Assembly (NCBI GenBank): GCA_039545295.1
Contig: BCIK01000011.1
Coordinates: 662,853-726,852, forward strand
DNA length: 64,000 bases
From: Udeniomyces pyricola
Lineage: Eukaryota; Basidiomycota; Tremellomycetes; Cystofilobasidiales; Mrakiaceae
Direction: 5' to 3'
Shown: one piece after another, positions 1-10,316 of the stretch
Numbering within the stretch: the first letter of the stretch is position 1
How the letters are laid out: each line of letters begins with the position of its first letter
Notes under the pieces: generated by a model
Seen by the model: the letters and a program-made list of their open reading frames with translations, nothing else
Databases searched by the model: none
What the model was told of the DNA's origin: nothing
Program-made: the position numbers and the translations under genes

Positions 1-546
1 GCCGAAGTCGAAGCCGAAGTCGAAGCCGAAGTCGAAGCCGAAGTCGACGCATCGCCTGCTCCTCGCCCTGCCTCTTCCATCCCGGACCCATCGATGCCTG
101 CGCCCTCTGTTACGCCATCGACCGTCGGCACGGGAGCCACCTCTTTTACCTCTTCGACCTCTTTGACCCCTTCGACCTCTTCGACCGCTCACTCTGTCGC
201 TGTCGACGCTGAGACGCCTTTGCTTGCCCCGGCTGTGGTTTCCTTCCCTGCCACGCGGACGTCTGCCCCGTCATCTGCCCCGTCATATGCTCCGTCATCC
301 TCCTCAACTTCATCTTTCGATGACGACAACAATGACGACAACAATGACGACAACGACCACGACGCCGACCACGACGAAGACGAAGACGATGGGGCCATCT
401 CCGACGCCTCGAGCGTTGTCTCCCACTCGAGCACGGCGCGCAGCCACCGATCTACGTCGTCTGGCTCGACGACGACGTCTCGACGCTCGATCAAGCCTAC
501 GGTGCGCGACTTTGAAGCGGATGAGGCCGAGTACGAGGTCATCTAA
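1..546 (+). CDS. 3' end of a BAG-domain-like gene (partial, inverted duplicate)
   Basis: This is an open frame running in from the left edge and ending in TAA at 544-546. It encodes a short Ala-Glu-Val-Glu repeat, then a Ser/Thr/Pro-rich stretch, an Asp/Asn acidic tract, a Ser-rich segment and the C-terminus EYEVI. It matches, base for base as far as I can read, the reverse complement of 27714-28263, the last part of the large minus-strand BAG gene. Identity holds to position 550, four bases past the stop, and then breaks off. The rest of this copy lies outside the window, so I cannot tell whether it is a complete second gene, a fragment or an assembly artefact. The apparent start at 94 is only an internal Met. 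Confidence 0.7.
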   Translation, partial: AEVEAEVEAEVEAEVDASPAPRPASSIPDPSMPAPSVTPSTVGTGATSFTSSTSLTPSTSSTAHSVAVDAETPLLAPAVVSFPATRTSAPSSAPSYAPSSSSTSSFDDDNNDDNNDDNDHDADHDEDEDDGAISDASSVVSHSSTARSHRSTSSGSTTTSRRSIKPTVRDFEADEAEYEVI

Positions 547-550
547 GATC

Positions 551-2145
551 TTGCACCTTGTTTTGTTCCTTTCGTACATCTCTCGACTCGCATAGCTCTT
601 GCCCCTCGTCACGTTCACTGTATATCCTGTTCCGGCTGTCATATCATATCATCCTCGGCTTTGTGTTTTTCCTTTATTTTTGATCTAGCTATCCATTCTC
701 GCTTTGTATGCCCCCGGATGTAGAAATATTCATGGAGTTTCCCTCAAACTTTATTTCACGGTCAGACCATATCAATGCAAAGGGGTGAAGAAGAAGGTCA
801 AGGAATAAAGATGCCATGCATGAGGAAAAGGGGCGAAGGAGATTTCGGGGATCGATTCCTGCGGCCTACATACGCGCGGACCGCACATCCGAGGCCAGAT
901 CGTATTTCAGGTTTCACAGGTCTTGAAAACTTGAGAGCTTGAGCAGCTCGGCCCAAACTTGGTCTGCGTATCACGAGATCGTCATTGATCGTTGCCATCA
1001 TGTGCCAGTCTGGCTTATGTCGATGTTATCTGGTTGTACGTGCAATTTGTCGACGTTGAAGTCACCTAACGTCATTGCCTGAATGGGCACCGCGCCCGTG
1101 ACACATGACATACGTTTGATGATTTGATTGAAGTTGCTCATGTGCATACGCTGAAACATGAACTCGAGAACCAAATCGCATCACGGATGGTACGGTCATA
1201 CATCCATAAGTATTCAAAGCCGTTACATATGTACAACACCGTTATAATCATGCCTTCATTTGTTGAATCTTTCACGCGCAAGTTACGCCATTGGTTCCGA
1301 GGGGGCCTGGGCCTCTCGGCGTGGGCTGTGTAATTGCCCGTGTGCCTGAACTGCATGCTTTGTCGCCCCTCTAATTCTCTAATTCTCCAAAGCATGGTAG
1401 ATCTCGGTTTGGCCTCCTCGGCCTTTCTCAGCTCTCTCCCTTCGAACTGCTTCCTTCTACCCCTAGCCGGGACGTTGGAACGGCTCGCTCGTCGATCGAA
1501 CCAACCCAGAATGTGCTGATAGACCAAACAATCCTTGCCTGGTCCTGACCTGTCCCAGGATCGAATATGCTTCCTTCCCTTCCTTGTCTCAACGACCACC
1601 ATCGTCTAGCTACTGCAACCCATCCTTCCTTGCCTATCGCCCCTTCATTTGACGAACTCAATCTCGCACCATTTCCTGCATTTTTGCGTTGACAGTCTCC
1701 CGGATCACGGCTTTCTCATCATCATTTGTGCCCCGAAGGCCTTGCCCCAAAACCATACGCAGCACCAATACTGCAGCAGTACACGTTGACGACCCGTCTG
1801 ACGACTCAAATACTCGGCTCGCACTTTCCTTGAATCGAACGATCAATCACTATACTGTCTGCCTTACCACGCTCAATCTCACGAACATTCAAGCTTAGAG
1901 GTCAGTCCTGGTCTACGTTGCTTCCAAGTTCATATCGATCACTGAGGTGTTATCAATCGAGCAGGAACGCTTGACGAACTCGTTGTCGGTGTCTGTGGAG
2001 CCCGACGATTAATGCGCGACGCCTGGACCCCACCAGATGATCCGTCTCACGTTGATCGCCGGCTGCGCATTCCCCCAAATTGATCTGTTGCTGATGCTCA
2101 ATATATGGTGTCCACCCTTGTCCTACCAAAAGTTTTCACATTACC
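551..2145. other. Intergenic, no convincing gene
   Basis: This 1.6-kb stretch follows the partial BAG copy and precedes the alpha/beta hydrolase. The first 200 bp look like a T-rich 3' region. The open frames here are short, overlap on both strands and show no recognisable domain or plausible splice continuation. It presumably holds the 3' UTR of the left gene and the promoter of the hydrolase. Confidence 0.6.
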
Positions 2146-4075
2146 ATGCCTTCGCTCTTCTCCTCTCTCCGATCCAAGTCGACTCCCGCGGCCGGCTCGT
2201 CTCCCTCAGCCCGGCTCATCAAGATCTCGAAATCACTTTCCATCAACTACTACATCTCTACCCCAACCAAAGAATGTTGCTCGGCGAGCGAGATTGACAA
2301 ATCGATCCCGACGATCGTTTTCATTCATCCCGTGTTCATCGCGTCCGAGATCTGGCATCGTGAGTTTGCGGAAAATAAGGAGGCGGGGCGAGAACATCGA
2401 TCTCTGTCTCTGTTACATGGCTTAGTCATTCTAGATATGTTGACCGGCTGAAACAGTCCTGCCTGACGAGTTGCATCGACCATCACTGACATCAAACTCT
2501 CTTCCGGCCCTCCATGCAGAACAATTCACCGACCCAGAACTTCGCAAGTTTAATCTCGTTGGTACGTACTGGACACCGAGAGGACCCCTCGCTTGTCCGC
2601 AAGACTACGAGTTTGGAATTCTTTGAGAGATATTGACTTTGTGCCCTCATATATCTGCGTGCATATTTTGCCTATAGCTATCGATGCTCGCTCACACGGA
2701 GGCACTATTGGAGACGTTCCAAATGGGTATTCGTTTAAGGTAGGGAGCGAGCGTTTCTGTTCTTGAACGGCACGGTGTTATGTGAAGCATGATGCGTTAT
2801 TGTACTTATATCGTGTGAACGCGTCACATGCCTTCGAATTCATAGGACGCAGCAGACGACGTGGCCAAGTTTATGGTGTGTACCTTGAAAGAACGAAGCG
2901 AGTAAATCCGTCAGCGTGACCCTTTGTAACCGACGCGTCTTCTCATCTTGTGGTTGATGAATGGGATCAGGATCTGCTCAAACTTCCTCCATCCCACTTT
3001 GTCGGCGTGTCCATGGGTTCATCGATCTCCATTCACCTCGCCACATTTCACTCTCACCTCGTCCGATCACTCTTCCTCATCTCACCTCTCTCGGCGTACG
3101 AGCCGGAGGAAGTTGGGCAGGGTAGAGCGGAAATTTGGGAGGTTTGGCAGGAAGGAAAGGAGGTGAACACGCGTTTACTTTCCCTCGATAAGCCCTTCCC
3201 AACCAAAATAAACCACACTAACCTTTGCTTGGTTTGCTCCCATTCACTTGATGAGCAGAGGAAAGACGATGAGGTTGTGCGACAAGCTGCGATTGGAGCA
3301 TTGCAACTTGGCTTCAACAACGTCCATGGCGACTTTATTGATCGGTGTGTGAGCTTTCACCCTGCTGAGTTTTTCTTTTTTTACCCATGGCTAGGCTGAT
3401 GTGCTGCATCGAATCATGAACTTCGGATGTACAGCTTGACAGACGTTGCTCTGACTGCTTGCAACAAGCATTGGTCGACCAAAGAAGGGGTAAGCTTATC
3501 AAAACTCTTCCGTCTCCTTGATTTCTCCTCTTGATCAACTTCAACGTCTCAACATTGACCGTTTGTTGGGTTCACGACTCTGTCGCCTATGGTTTATTTT
3601 CTCCCATCTGACTGATCAGATTGAAGCTATGCGACGCATGACAGTCGCTCTCTTCCTCGATCGAACACCCCTTCCCGTCTCTGACCTCGCCCGTATCAAC
3701 CCATCACCACTGACCATGATTCACGCCATGGCTGATGTTGCCTACACCGACACGCATTTGCTGGAAAAGAAGAAGGATTTTGATGCCGCCGGATTGCAGG
3801 TCGAATTTTTGAGCATCAAGGGTGCACCGCACGTGAGTATCTCTCGGAAAATGAGCTTGTATAGGTTTTCCCTTATGAGGGCTTCGCATTGATTTTCTTT
3901 TTATTCGTTTCTTTCCTCCCTTTCCTAGTTTGCCAACGTCACCCACTCTGCTCAAATCAACCCACTACTCCTTCGCTTCATTCTCGCCAATTCAGATCCT
4001 TCAGCCGCCTCCCTGAAACCTGCGACTTGCCTGGTCTCGCCATTCGAAGAGGTTCTTTACCAGGGCGCCGATTGA
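2146..4075 (+). CDS. alpha/beta hydrolase-fold protein, 9 exons
   Basis: My model has exons 2146-2359, 2520-2561, 2678-2739, 2846-2875, 2971-3162, 3259-3344, 3435-3489, 3620-3832 and 3929-4075. It totals 1041 nt (346 aa), with all junctions GT..AG and in phase. Fold hallmarks in order are IVFIHPVF (oxyanion-hole region), a DARSHGGT strand-turn, the nucleophile elbow GVSMGSS (catalytic Ser in GxSxG), LFLISPLS after it, and a late histidine in KGAPHFANVTH. A candidate catalytic acid lies in the LFLDRTPLP segment. The family includes esterases, lipases and C-C hydrolases, and the sequence does not show the substrate. There is no signal peptide or membrane segment, so it is probably cytosolic. 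The Met at 2146 is the only start in frame with the fold. Exon 4 is only 30 nt. Confidence 0.85.
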
Positions 4076-5449
4076 TCTCTCGACGGCCCTCTTTCCTGCC
4101 CCCCCCCCCTCCCTCAAGCTTGAAGCCACGGTCGAGAACGTCCGAGTCGTCTTCTCATTGCTGTCTTGCTCTATATTCTTTTCTCTCGTGGTACGATCGG
4201 CGGTAGCTGATCGATGGTCAAGGCACTATACTCTGCTGTATTCCGCTTTACGTTTCATGATATCTCGCGATCCTCCCATCATTTTTTTTTTCTTCTCCTT
4301 CCTTGTTATACTTAAATTTTCACCTTGACTGTACAGGTGTGGATATTTGGTCTATCCCTCGACATACACGATCTGCTCGTTCAGCGCTCCGTCAGCTCTG
4401 ATATATCCCTCATCACCGACGTGCTTTCAAGTTTCACCTCTTATAATATATAGCTATTATAATTAGTGCAGTCGTCCATCTTCATTATTTTGTACTACTT
4501 CACTATTCGTTCGATCAGCTCTCTGCGCTGGTCGACGTCCAGCTTCCGGGCATATATGTTTCTTTGGTTCGTTCAATTATTCATGATTGGTGGAAGCTTC
4601 CAAGTCTGCACGCACGGCATGGCCGATAACGTATTACATACATACATATATATAGTTGTATCCGTGTAGGAGATCTAGTATACGTATGTGTCAACTTGAA
4701 TCATGTGGTACATACGGTATTGTAGGTGTTCCACATGGCGTGCAGTACAGGTGGATCACCGGCCGAGAGGGAAGAAAGAAACGTTTCGAAGAATATAGGA
4801 TGTGTATGTTCTATTGAATCATGCGCATTCGGGTCCGAGTCACAAGCGGATCTCAAGGTCTCATGATAAGTCTGATGCATGATGATCTGCAGCGATGTTG
4901 ACGGGATAAGAGCTGATGCAGATGATGAACATCTTGCAAGCTAGCTCTAGAAGATCATTCATCATTTCCATGCGCTCTTCACGCGCACGCGCGCGGGTCA
5001 AGCTATGCAGTAGCATGCGTGTGATGCTATTATATATAATTCCCATTCATGCGCATGCCACGTACGGGGCGGATGAGAATCGCGGAGGGAAGCGCTGCCG
5101 GTCGGATCGACGGGTGCCGAGCGCCGACTTGACTAGCAACCGTCTGTAGAAGATAAGAGCGAGTCGACCCGTATTGCATCGACCGGCCGAGGTCGCCGGC
5201 GACCACATGATACAGCTGCTGCATGATATGGTGCGATCCAATACCCCTTCCCTCCTTCACCTGCACGCATGCATACATGAAAGGATATTTGTGTGACTTT
5301 CTTTGTTAGTGTCGCTTTTCGTACTCATCGACCCACATTGTCACCACCTCTTGAACGACCTCCTTCTTACTCGACCATCGTCGTATAGCTACCGCCCGCC
5401 CTCATCTTTCCCCTTTCGATCCAAGCTAATTGACGACCAACGAACAAAC
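4076..5449. other. Intergenic, AT-rich in places
   Basis: No coding frame is supported. The stretch contains poly-T and poly-C runs near 4100-4300 and several short TATA/ATAT tracts (4450-4460, 4640-4650, 5030-5040). The CT-rich segment at 5340-5440 probably is the leader of the next gene. Confidence 0.55.
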
Positions 5450-6746
5450 ATGACATCCACCGCTATCCCATCCGTCGTTGACACGGGTATTGGTCTCGAC
5501 GATGCTCGTACCCGGCCATCTCCGCCCCCTTCAACTATTGGACCCAGCACGACCAACGATGTCGACTCCATGTCCGTCCAGCAACCTCATGCTAATAACC
5601 TCTCTCGAGCGCCTTCCTACTCGACGTACCGGACCGGTCAAAGTGGTGGACAGCACCTCCTGAGTTCCAAGGAGCGAACAAAGGGAATTGACGCCAGGTT
5701 GAAGGCAAAGCAGAAAAAGGTGATTATTTGATGATCACCATCTCTCAGACGACTTGTACATCTATGGCGCATCACCGCGGGAGGAGTATACGGGATGTTG
5801 GATGTTGGACGTCGGACCGCGATATGTCGGTCCGGGCATGCATGCTCTGGAAGGTCGTCGACCGAGATAGTTCAACTCGTTGGCGGAGGTATGTATGATT
5901 TCTCCAGCAGTAAGGGATCGGCCGCTGACCCAGACTTGATGTTATGGATCCATATGTGGGTGGGAACGATCTGGATGGATCTCAGGAACCCGCACCGTCC
6001 GTCATTGACTTTGGGCGGAGTGAATAGTGAGTTGATTGATACCTGCGAGCGGACGATAGATAGCCTGCAGTCTGCAGGCATCGTTCATAGTTTCTCTCTT
6101 ACCCTTCCTCCCCCTGCATCCTATACACTTGTGTGGAATACAATGACTGATCCCCTGGTTGTTTCTCCCAGTCCTGGCCAACGGGGTGTATACATTGCCA
6201 GCTATCTCGCAGGATGGTGCATCGGTTCACCAGAGACCGGGATGCGGATCGTTCATGTAAGCTGTTCCTTCATCCATCTTGCTTGCACAGCTTCCTGGAG
6301 AATCTCCCTCTTCCTGCCTCCCCCCCCCCCTCCCTCCTCTTCCCCCCCCCCTCCTTTGCTTTCCTCAACTACCTACCGTTTTGATCCTAAATGAGCAAAG
6401 GCTGAAAGAAGACGATGTTCTTTTATAATCCCCCCCTCCCTCTCTTTCTTTTGCTGATATGTCTTCATATCAGGGTCTCGAACGAGGTGTCTCCAAAGTG
6501 ACGGGCGTTGCGATCGATCGAAACGGGGTTAGTAAGGAGCGCAAGGAAGCCGATGCGAGGCTGAAGGACCTGGAAGAGGAAGGTAGTAGGAGCACGATTG
6601 GGTTGGACGCCATGTTGGCGGATGAAACGGGTCATCAGGATGGAACGACTCATACTACCGCTACTAGTACTAGGGCCGCCGACGTAGAGGAGGAAGGGGT
6701 TGTCGATGTTCGATCGGAGCGGGGCAAGATTGCGGAGAGGGTTTGA
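5450..6746 (+). CDS. Hypothetical multi-exon protein with a repeated SKER..DARLK motif
   Basis: I do not recognise this gene. The first exon (5450-5717) starts with ATG in good context and encodes a Pro/Ser-rich region ending in SSKERTKGIDARLKAKQKK. The last exon (about 6474-6746) contains SKERKEADARLKDLEEE and ends at TGA 6744-6746. A phase-consistent chain joins them: an 18-nt microexon (about 5872-5889, FNSLAE), an exon from about 5993 (EPAPSVIDFGRSE), and an exon from about 6173 (RGVYIASYLAGWCIGSPETG) to the acceptor at 6473. The middle is uncertain because other splice choices are possible. The related SKER..DARLK motif near both ends suggests an internal duplication or a conserved helical motif. 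No signal peptide is visible. Confidence 0.5.
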
Positions 6747-8198
6747 AGAGGGCACCTTTTTGGACGGTGCATGGGGATGATTCAGTGTGGGTCGAGTCGG
6801 AAAAGAAGGAAATTTCTCTTTGAACAGCATGTGTGTGACCAGATTGTTGTATAAAGTATTGGCTATTGATCGTATATGCGCTGTGATCAGGGACATGGTG
6901 CATGGCTACGCAAGTTGAGATTAAAGTTTGATCATGATTCGACATCTTAACTGAATGAGGACCAGATTGGCTGAAAAGGCTCAAGTTTGCGATCCCTATG
7001 AGATGAGATTCAAGAATGCATGACATAGCAGAATGAGACACTAGCAAGAGACAAAGGATGAACGTCTGCGCGACAGCCAGAACAAAAGTAAAGGACGAGT
7101 CAGCATCGGGTTTTTTCGGTGCAAGAAGACAAGGTCGAGACCGTAGATTGATGAGGGGGTGAATCAGAAATCGAGTTGAATACAGTGAGTACCGGTCGCT
7201 ATACCAAGCCCGGTTAAGGACTGGACGACCAGCATTCTTCCAATAAGAGGTACCAGATATGTGCGGCGCAAAGGCCATGCTCGTCATGCATAAGGCAAGG
7301 GAGGGAAGAGAAAGAACAGAGAAGGAGGACGATGGAATGCTTACCTGTTGAGTGGCCGAGGGATCAAGAGGAAGAGAAGATGGAAAGAGGCAGGAAGGGG
7401 GGGGGGGGGGGGGGGGGGAGGAAAGAGGTTGGTGAACAGGAAACATGTCGAGGCGGTCAGGCTTTTTTTGAGGGCCAATTGGGGGCTGCAGAACGTGACC
7501 TTGGCGCCTCCTCGCGACGGCGTGAGCGCGTGAGTTGAGAGTCGATCATCGGTAACCACCGCGCACGCACGCACTAATGGCGATAATCATGATCTATGAA
7601 ATCATGATCTATTGGTAGCGTCAACATATATGGGCAGACGTCCATGCTATTAGCTAAATAGGCGTTCAACGTTCTGTCTTGAGTCCATCTGACCAAGACG
7701 ACATCTTGCTGATAATATCAAACTCCTGATTAACCTGACAGCTGCTCGACGACTCCGCTCGGTCACTAATCACATGTTCATTGTCATCACATCCATCTCC
7801 GTCATGACCGCCTTTCAGCCCCTCTTATGATTTCCCCCCTGCGCGCCCCCTTTCGACGATGAATCCAGCCGCGTAGCAGCATCTCTCCTTACCATCATCG
7901 CTGGCCTTTCACGCTCATCATTGCTTCTAGGCCTCAAAACTAGATCCTCACGCTCACACTCCTCATACTGACCCACCCCGCCACCCCCTATCGGTTCCAG
8001 TTCTTTTTTTCTTTCCTTCTTCACGCGCGCACCGATAAGGATGGAAGGATCTTTAATCCGGGAACATGAAACGCCTCCCCTCTTTCTCGCTCTATCCTCC
8101 ACACCATCGACATCCCTCTCGACCACCTCTCTCGACCACCTCTCTCACCAGACCCACCCAATTCCATCCGACTCAGCCCTCTTCGCTCATACTTGCAC
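6747..8198. other. Intergenic with a 22-nt poly-G run
   Basis: Nothing convincing is encoded. The most visible element is an uninterrupted G run at 7397-7418 inside a purine-rich strand. A CT-rich segment at 8050-8180 precedes the secreted-protein gene and resembles a pyrimidine-rich fungal promoter or leader. Confidence 0.55.
7397..7418 (+). repeat. Poly-G run, 22 nt
   Basis: This is a mononucleotide G tract between genes. Similar tracts occur at 11276-11296, 11696-11711, 18056-18068, 17135-17158 (with an N) and 62187-62204. They lie in introns or intergenic DNA. Confidence 0.85.
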
Positions 8199-9432
8199 AT
8201 GCTCAATCGCCCCTCATCGTCCACGTTCCTGCCCATCCTTACCCTTCTCGCTCTTCTCGCGAGTGGAACGTTCGCTGCTCCATCCCATCACAGCAGCATC
8301 GCTAATAACCACCACAACGATAGCGGAGGCCAACGTGACACGGCTCATCCGGGCGATCGCGAGAGTACGCTCGCCAAACGCGACGGAAGGTAGGTCGTCG
8401 TCATGTGTCCATTTGTTCACCTCTTTTGATGCGGCAAGTGGGGGTTCGCTATTCAGCTGGAAAATTTCTGCCAAGAGCCGGTCGTGGTGATCCGAAGGAC
8501 ATAACTTTGAGCTCACAGTTTCGTTTCGTTCTCTCTGTCTTTCTGGGGTACAGGTGTACGTATTATTACACCGATTCTTCTCCAGGCGCATGCGGCTCGA
8601 CGCATGGGAATGACGAGTGGACGATTGCCGTCGCTTCTTCTCGTACGTATCAATTCCACCTGACAAGAATCGAGGAAGCAATGCTGGAGTCATGTGACCC
8701 TCGGGCTTGGAACCATGTTCGGCGCTGCAGAGATGGTCGTATAAGCCAGAACTCCACTGCCTACCAACCGAAATGATCATTGCCTGACCAACAGAATTAT
8801 GGAATGGCTGACTTTGAATCGTTCTCTACTATCTCCCTGGGCTTTCTGGCTTGTTCTCATAGAATTTAACGGTGGGCAAGCGTGTGGCTCAAAGATCACA
8901 ATCACCTATCAGTGCGTTTCTCATTCATCTGTCTAATCCACCCTCTCCCCCCCCCCTTTCTTCCCTTCCCATGCGCAAAATGCAGCCACGTACTTGGTAT
9001 CTGTCATTTTCCCATGAGCAACACAGACCTGACTTTGAGTTCTATCGACTATCTTCTTTTGTGACACGTGCTGTCGAACAGAGGCAAGACTGGCACGGGC
9101 ATCATTGCGGACGAATGCCCGACGTGTTCGTCGGAAGAATTAGATCTCTCACCGGGCCTTTTTCAGTACGTTCGACCGTCTCTTTGTATCACTGTAGGAT
9201 CTTCCATACTACGACGGCATGGGTGTCCTTTTTCTCTCTCGTGCATGCTGGCAGACATGGATCTTGCATCCGTCGTTCCATGTTGTTAGATCGTTTTACT
9301 TTCAGCGTGATAGATACTGATGACCAGCCTTCCATTACCTTTGTCTCCTCCTATCCTTGTTGATCATTATGCAGGCACTTTGCTGACGAATCTTCGGGAG
9401 AGTTCTACGGAAGTTGGTCCCGTGGTGATTGA
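8199..9432 (+). CDS. Secreted RlpA/expansin-like double-psi beta-barrel protein
   Basis: Exons 8199-8389, 8554-8642, 8863-8911, 9082-9165 and 9375-9432 total 471 nt (156 aa) and are all in phase. The N-terminus has a hydrophobic core, FLPILTLLALLASG, followed by a likely cleavage site near TFAAP, so the protein should be secreted. The mature part shows the double-psi barrel pattern: YYYTDSSPGACG, ACGSKITITYQ, GTGIIADECPTC (conserved Asp in D-x-CP-x-C) and LDLSPGLF. Cysteines are placed as in RlpA-like, barwin-like and expansin-like fungal proteins. There is no second (carbohydrate-binding) expansin domain. The family's fungal members are usually small secreted wall-associated proteins, often without proven enzyme activity. 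The Met at 8199 is the first ATG in frame before the signal peptide. A second member lies at 34.1-35.3 kb. Confidence 0.85.
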
Positions 9433-10316
9433 AGCCGTCGCACCATTGCCTCCCATTTCCCTCCCATCTTTTTAAACCTTGGCCCACTTTGCCTTCCCTT
9501 TTGCTCGAGATCACAATGCGTGGTTATCCAGATCCTATTGTTCCCATCTTGTGTCTATATCTATATAAGTCGAGGTTTTTCGCTACTATCCTCTCTACCC
9601 TACATCTCTTCCTCCTCTCCAGCTCATTCCAATGATCCCCACTTCCATCCGCTACTTCATCATACATGTGCATAATCTCTCCTGAAATCGTCCCTCCTTC
9701 CAGTCCCACCCATCGTCCACTGCTGAGGTCTTTGGAAGCAACTCCCATCTCATCTATGTATATATACTTATATCTCGATCCACCAACGCCGTCTGATACA
9801 TACATACCTTTCATGTAGCTCCTGCCTTTCGTCGACTCGATCATCCTGCCAGTTATATATCCTTGTCATTACCCTAGCAGTCATCCTTTCTCTCTCTTGA
9901 TATAGATCTCTAGACTTTCTTTCGTTCTTGTCATGCACGTGTTCGTCACCGCTCAGGTGTATCGTCAGACCCACATCACTGTGACAGGACCTGTGCTCTT
10001 GATTGGCTTGTTCGATCGGCGACCGACAACTCATGAGGAACACTTTCATTCCCTCAGTGTATTCATTCTCCTTTTCTGTCCTTTTCTGGCGGTCATTTAG
10101 TAGACAACGCACGATATGTCAGCAGTGATACAGGAAAGACAAAAAAAGAAGAAAAAAAATCATCCTAGATATCGATTGATTGATTGATTAATTGATCCGA
10201 TAATGCTTTCGATCCTATCCTTCTTCTCCCCCGATCGATCTCCCCCTTGACCGTCCTTAGCCATCCCCCCATACCTCTCCCACTCGTCTTCTTCCTCTCA
10301 CTGGCCTCCGCCTCTC
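9433..10316. other. Intergenic between convergent genes
   Basis: No coding frame is supported. It holds poly-A near 10140-10160, a short GATT repeat near 10176-10195 and several ATATAT tracts. It lies between the 3' ends of the secreted-protein gene and the RRM-like gene, so it should contain both 3' UTRs. Confidence 0.5.

Noticed and set aside
1138..1602. Short frames between the left-edge gene and the hydrolase
   Set aside because: No homology-like motif, opposing frames of equal quality, and no good splice chain.
9524..9844. Minus-strand frame after the first secreted-protein gene
   Set aside because: Repetitive Tyr-Lys-Tyr-Ile from ATATAT tracts, no start context and no neighbour exon.
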